Below, one piece after another: positions 60,953 through 64,000 of a stretch of DNA of 64,000 bases. The translations under genes and the position numbers were made by a program. Each line of letters begins with the position of its first letter. Positions within the stretch are counted from its first letter, which is position 1. Origin of the DNA: Nematostella vectensis. Its lineage: Eukaryota; Cnidaria; Anthozoa; Actiniaria; Edwardsiidae. The stretch is taken from assembly GCF_932526225.1 (NCBI RefSeq), contig NC_064040.1, forward strand, positions 7,723,181-7,787,180, given 5' to 3'. The notes beneath the pieces were generated by a model that saw only the letters and a program-made list of their open reading frames with translations, had not been told where the DNA came from and did no database searches.

Positions 60953-61777
60953 CTACCTGGCGAAACACTCTTCCAACATTCCCTTCTCTTGCTCATCCAT
61001 GCACCAATCCCAAAACCTGTCTGGGTGCCAAGCTACTGGCATTAGTTCGTCCTCCAGCTTTCTACGGAATCTCACCTTGTGTAGCTTCTCCGGGAGCTCC
61101 TCATGCACGAGACTCCACCCCCAAGCTGCACGTATCACCGCGAGAATCTCGTGTAGACCTAAGAATCGCGCGTAGTTCATATGTACAATGAGATCGGTCG
61201 CGCCCCACTCCAAGCACATCCTGACGACCTCGAGGTTGCCAGATTCGGTGGCTGGTGTTATAGCATAGTCCGGGTCAAACTCGCTGAAGTTTTCTCTCAG
61301 CAACTTTAGAACCTCAACGTGACCATTGTACGCCGCCTCAGCGGTGGCCCAACCGACATCGACATCGGCACCTAGATCTATCAACAACTCAACAACCCCC
61401 ACCTGACCTTCCGCCGCCGCAGCACCCATGGCCTCGGTCATGGCCTCTCCTCCGTCGGCACAATACTCGCCCATCACCTTCAAAACCTCTACGTGCCCGC
61501 CTTTCGCGGCCATGGACGCTGGATACATGAAGTCACAGGCGCCCGACTCACAACACATCTTAACGATCTCGGCGTGGCCGTTCATTGCGGCCCTGACCAT
61601 CGGCTTTTCGAAATCCGTCGCACCCCAACTCTTACACAACCTCACGGTCTCGACGCACCCCTCCCACGCCGCGCGCTCCATAACGGCGTCAAAGTCTGCG
61701 GCTCCCCACCTCGCTAAGGTGGCGGCTTGATCCTCCACGGTGAGATTTGTAAGACTTCCAGCACTTTGCATATCCAT
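60953..61777 (-). CDS. Ankyrin-repeat protein, 274 aa
   Basis: Five to six degenerate ankyrin repeats (about 28-225), for example AAMNGHAEIVKMCCESGACD, AAKGGHVEVLKVM, AAAEGQVGVVELLIDLGADV, AAYNGHVEVLKLL and ATESGNLEVVRMCLEWGATD. The repeats follow the WGATD-ending, cysteine-containing style common in ankyrin proteins of giant DNA viruses. The C-terminus has AWHPDRFWDWCMDEQEK, a tail reminiscent of those proteins. It probably binds host or element proteins. It is driven by a GTGGTTTAAAGACGT box with 26 bp spacing. Confidence 0.85.
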   Translation of the reverse strand: MDMQSAGSLTNLTVEDQAATLARWGAADFDAVMERAAWEGCVETVRLCKSWGATDFEKPMVRAAMNGHAEIVKMCCESGACDFMYPASMAAKGGHVEVLKVMGEYCADGGEAMTEAMGAAAAEGQVGVVELLIDLGADVDVGWATAEAAYNGHVEVLKLLRENFSEFDPDYAITPATESGNLEVVRMCLEWGATDLIVHMNYARFLGLHEILAVIRAAWGWSLVHEELPEKLHKVRFRRKLEDELMPVAWHPDRFWDWCMDEQEKGMLEECFAR

Positions 61778-61790
61778 TTTGTTATTACAT

Positions 61791-61814
61791 CCACGTCTTT
61801 AAACCACTTTTTTC
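61791..61814 (-). promoter_or_regulatory. Extended box of the ankyrin gene
   Basis: Minus strand GAAAAAAGTGGTTTAAAGAC followed by GTGG; the TTTAAA is 26 bp before the ATG at 61777. An upstream TCTAAAAAAATTC is shared in style with the polymerase and TFIIB-like genes. Confidence 0.7.
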
Positions 61815-61898
61815 GAATTTTTTTAGACGTGTTAATTCACATCTACTCCGAACTGACAGTTTTCTGGAAATCCTGATTTCTCTGGAAATCAGGAAACA

Positions 61899-62825
61899 TC
61901 ATACCACACCAGGCGTACCCAGGACTGTGGCCACTTCTCTCGCTTTCCTACTGATGGTTAACTCGGAGACGCCCGTTCTTTCGGAGAATTTTTTAAGTGT
62001 AATATCGACCCCCTTTAGCCGTACCCAGTAATAGGTTAAAGCGACCGCAAAGGATTGTGGGCGAGCGCGATTCAACTCAGACGAGCGGTTCTTAGATCTG
62101 TAGTAGAGCTGGACCACCTCTCCCTTCTGTGCGGGGGACGCCGAGAATCTGTCCATCACGTCGTGAATGTGATGCACAACTGTGGGAGACGCTCCATGTA
62201 GTAAGTAATCTTTAGGCGCGTTAACACTAAAGATTTTTAGACCCTTAAGGCAGCTCTTCTTGCTCAATCCAAAAGTTTCCATCAAGGTTTTCGGTGTCTG
62301 ACACTTACCGGACATCTTGTAGGCGTAGTAGATGCATGCAAAGACGATCGCCTTCCGTGGGTCGCCGCGAAAAATCTGGCCTTTCGTCACCTGAGTGTAT
62401 ATCTCGTTAGCTTTGGCTACAATTACCCCGCTAAAACCCATGTTCTCCACATCCTTGTCAATGTTTCTATCCTCAGACCTACGTACCTGGACCCGACTTG
62501 GATTCGAAGACCGTTTGCCGTCGGAATGTCCGTAAAAACCCCATTCTCTTTCGTGCGCGATCACGCGCTGCATCTGTTCCCCGCACTCTAAGCAACTAGT
62601 GACCCCGTCTTCTGTGACCAGGTCGTCATGATTGCAAAGGGTGTTACTACTATCCTCGTCTCCCAAGGAGGCTCTACTAGTCTCGTATTTGGTGAGGGCT
62701 CGGTCAAACAGTGCAAACTCCGGCATGAGGGTGGGGACGTTAATCCTGGGTACCGGCCCGTCGGGGATATTATATGGTGGTGGTGACCGGTCTTCGGCCG
62801 TACGTTCAACCGTTTGTTCCCCCAT
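61899..62825 (-). CDS. TFIIB-like transcription factor encoded by the Polinton
   Basis: 308 aa with the layout of a general transcription factor IIB. The N-terminal tail has DGPVPRINVPTLMP (22-35), a motif shared with the element's polymerase. A zinc ribbon follows (Cys64, His66, Cys78, Cys81, in LCNHDDLVTEDGVTSCLECG). Next is a linker with an arginine-rich part. The first cyclin fold (about 126-200) includes KANEIYTQVTKG, RGDPRKAIVFACIYYAYKMS and KTLMETFGLSKKSCLKGL. The second cyclin fold (about 215-302) includes ARPQSFAVALTYYWVRLKG and an HTH end KFSERTGVSELTISRKAREV. In cells TFIIB bridges TBP at the TATA region and RNA polymerase II. Here it may direct transcription to the element's TTTAAAGA boxes. 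The open frame and intact zinc ligands suggest function. Confidence 0.87.
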   Translation of the reverse strand: MGEQTVERTAEDRSPPPYNIPDGPVPRINVPTLMPEFALFDRALTKYETSRASLGDEDSSNTLCNHDDLVTEDGVTSCLECGEQMQRVIAHEREWGFYGHSDGKRSSNPSRVQVRRSEDRNIDKDVENMGFSGVIVAKANEIYTQVTKGQIFRGDPRKAIVFACIYYAYKMSGKCQTPKTLMETFGLSKKSCLKGLKIFSVNAPKDYLLHGASPTVVHHIHDVMDRFSASPAQKGEVVQLYYRSKNRSSELNRARPQSFAVALTYYWVRLKGVDITLKKFSERTGVSELTISRKAREVATVLGTPGVV

Positions 62826-62840
62826 TTTATTGAACTGTTC

Positions 62841-62860
62841 ACGTCTTTAAGCCACTTTTC
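62841..62860 (-). promoter_or_regulatory. Extended box of the TFIIB-like gene
   Basis: Minus strand GAAAAGTGGCTTAAAGACGT, 26 bp before the ATG at 62825, with TTCAATAAA directly before the ATG. The gene for the putative promoter-recognition factor thus has the same box as the others. Confidence 0.7.
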
Positions 62861-62887
62861 AAAGGCTTTTTAGATGTGAAGTCAAGA

Positions 62888-62912
62888 TGCTAGCCTCTCG
62901 AGCTGCCTCTAG
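62888..62912. repeat. Polinton palindrome copy 7
   Basis: GCTAGCCTCTCGAGCTGCCT followed by CTAGG, between the TFIIB-like and 86-aa genes. Confidence 0.65.
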
Positions 62913-62996
62913 GCGTGTTGTGTGTGGTCGCTAAGACTTCCGAAGGGGTCCGCGTGAGGGCGGTGCGGTCTAAAGTCTCCACACCTCATTCGTGGA

Positions 62997-63257
62997 CTAG
63001 TATCTTACCCATCTTTTTTCGCCATACCGTGGCATGGAGACTAACATTGCTAGAACACCAAGGACAATTGTCGCCGCTCCGGCCACAAACCCAACGGGGT
63101 CGAAGCTTCCGTATTCTGAGTCTTCATAGTAATCAGCGTTACAACAGCAGTGTTCAGGCCCCGCATCCGCAGTGTTACTCACATTCACCTCCGGCACCGA
63201 ACAACCGCCGGCGGTAGCCGCACCATCTCTAATCTTAACCTCCGTCTTTAATGTCAT
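62997..63257 (-). CDS. Small cysteine-rich membrane protein, 86 aa
   Basis: No family recognised. A polar N-terminal part with an EHCCCNADYYEDSEYG cluster (about 34-49) is followed by one transmembrane segment (about 52-72, VGFVAGAATIVLGVLAMLV) and a basic tail (YGEKRWVRY), the build of a type III/I single-pass protein. The frame is open upstream into the terminal repeat. A TCTAAAGACGT box 28 bp before the ATG at 63257, and GATAAA at the start, fix this start. It is the gene closest to the right end. Confidence 0.6.
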   Translation of the reverse strand: MTLKTEVKIRDGAATAGGCSVPEVNVSNTADAGPEHCCCNADYYEDSEYGSFDPVGFVAGAATIVLGVLAMLVSMPRYGEKRWVRY

Positions 63258-63274
63258 TTTATCTAGGACCCCAT

Positions 63275-63288
63275 ACGTCTTTAGACCA
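63275..63288 (-). promoter_or_regulatory. TCTAAAGACGT box of the 86-aa gene
   Basis: Minus strand GGTCTAAAGACGTA, 28 bp before the ATG at 63257; a variant of the TTTAAAGAC box. Confidence 0.5.
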
Positions 63289-63669
63289 GAATAGCCTCCC
63301 CGAGCTCCCCCTAGGTGCGACACGTGACAAAATGATCGACAGGTTTTTGACAAAATGATCGACAGGTGGGCGTGGCTATCACGTGACAAAGTGATTGACA
63401 GGTTTTTGACAAAATGATTGACAGGTGGGCGTGGTCGTCACGTGACAAAATGATTGACAGGTTTTTGACAAAATGATTGACAGGTGGGCGTGGTCGTCAC
63501 GTGACAAAGTGATTGACGGGTGGGCGTGGTCGTGCAAGAGATCTCTAGCAAACTCGCGCATGCGCAGGTCGCGAGGCTTGGCGGAGGTGCGCGGAGACTT
63601 TCGCGCCATTTTGGAATGAAATTTGGGGAGATCAAAAAGTTGCGCCAGCTGCGCCAAAACCCTACTACT
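63289..63669. repeat. Right terminal inverted repeat
   Basis: Inverted copy of 47159-47690, shorter because the internal tandem array has fewer units. From the inside out it has GAGCTCCCCCTAGGTGCGAC, then CACGTGACAAAATGAT(C/T)GACAGG units with GTGGGCGTGG, then the unique outer 145 bp. It ends in CCCTACTACT. Confidence 0.93.
63291..63314. repeat. Polinton palindrome copy 8
   Basis: ATAGCCTCCCCGAGCTCCCC followed by CTAG, the right-end counterpart of copy 1. Confidence 0.65.
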
Positions 63670-63849
63670 AAGCGCTCCCCTCCTACCCCAAAAAGTAAAC
63701 GCGAAGGCTAATAGCATCCAAAAGTTATTCCTGTTTTTATTCTTCTACCAAAGTAAAGAGTGTTTATGCATCATTTTATATTGTAATATTTATAAGATTA
63801 GTTATTCATATAGCTGAACTTTGAAATAAGCTCCCTGAAGGCATTATTG

Positions 63850-64000
63850 CGCGTACCAAGGATTTGGTGAAGTGAAAAGGAGGGTCTGCAGTCTTAGGTA
63901 TCATATTGGAAAAGCGTAGTATTTGTGAGGGACCATCAATAAGCAATCGCATCTTTTGCTGGCTAACGGGGGTGCGCGCAAACTCCGCACCCTCCCCCTC
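63850..64000. mobile_element. Truncated copy of the 7328-7485 miniature family (runs off the window)
   Basis: AGTCTTAGGTATCATATTGG, GAAAAGCGTAGTATTTG and GGGGTGCGCGCAAACTCC match the bodies of the other copies. The right end is outside the window. 63675-63849 is AT-rich flank with no gene. Confidence 0.5.

Larger units (their letters stand above)
47159..63669. mobile_element. Complete Polinton/Maverick element, 16.5 kb
   Basis: Virus-like self-synthesising DNA transposon. Ends are AGTAGTAGGG and CCCTACTACT with long terminal inverted repeats. AAGCG occurs on both sides (47154-47158 and 63670-63674); alternatively TAAGCG is a 6 bp duplication if the right end is one base shorter. The outer about 145 bp of the two repeats differ at only a few positions. 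All main genes are open, which points to a recent insertion. Gene content is polymerase, integrase, two capsid proteins, packaging ATPase, membrane proteins and an accessory arm. The integrase and the four accessory genes run leftward and the rest rightward. Confidence 0.97.

Noticed and set aside
61428..61730. Plus-strand frames opposite the ankyrin gene
   Set aside because: Shadows of the GC-rich ankyrin codons.

Overview
The window is animal nuclear DNA. It is AT-rich, and genes carry many short exons with GT-AG introns, minisatellites and miniature transposons. The gene families (PP2A B56, DNAAF11, TOMM20, C-type lectin, CTHRC1-like) and the repeat content fit a cnidarian, most likely a sea anemone or another anthozoan. 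The species is an inference and cannot be proved from this window.

Cellular part (1-47158). The left edge (about 1-1200) holds a decayed LINE fragment and a 30-35 bp minisatellite. A 13-exon PP2A B56 regulatory-subunit gene runs on the minus strand (12839-2566). It is head to head, across a 675 bp shared promoter region, with a 16-exon plus-strand DNAAF11/LRRC6 gene (13514-24365). TOMM20 follows on the minus strand (28572-26682). Then come a secreted three-exon C-type lectin (29690-31238), a secreted four-exon CTHRC1-like protein (33965-36146) and a seven-exon JmjC/cupin oxygenase with signal peptide, EF-hand and a C-terminal RDEL (39531-43365). Every exon chain was checked for splice sites and reading phase. 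Gaps and introns hold miniature DNA transposons, including a nested insertion with a clear 8 bp target duplication, a Penelope-like fragment, and minisatellites that appear to have grown from splice junctions.

Polinton/Maverick (47159-63669, 16.5 kb). A whole virus-like DNA transposon has near-identical terminal inverted repeats, AG...CT ends and a 5-6 bp target duplication. It encodes a protein-primed DNA polymerase B, a DD35E integrase, a major capsid protein, a packaging ATPase, a penton-like minor capsid protein, several small membrane or coiled-coil proteins and a 504-aa protein with a PLA2-like patch. A leftward accessory arm encodes a zinc-knuckle repeat protein, an ankyrin-repeat protein, a TFIIB-like transcription factor and a Cys-rich membrane protein. 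No reading frame is visibly broken. No adenain-type protease was recognised.

How the element may work. Almost every Polinton gene has a TTTAAAGA-type box about 26-35 bp before its start codon and an A-rich AATAA(A/G)-like stretch at the start. The replication and accessory genes share an extended GTGGTTTAAAGACRT version. The morphogenesis genes mostly have TTTAAAGATT or TTTAAAAACATCTT. With the element's own TFIIB-like factor, this suggests a self-specified transcription programme, which is the main candidate for an undescribed system here. A second oddity is a family of about 25 bp palindromes (GAGCTCGAGGGGnTAGCC type) scattered through the element and inserted in frame into several of its proteins.
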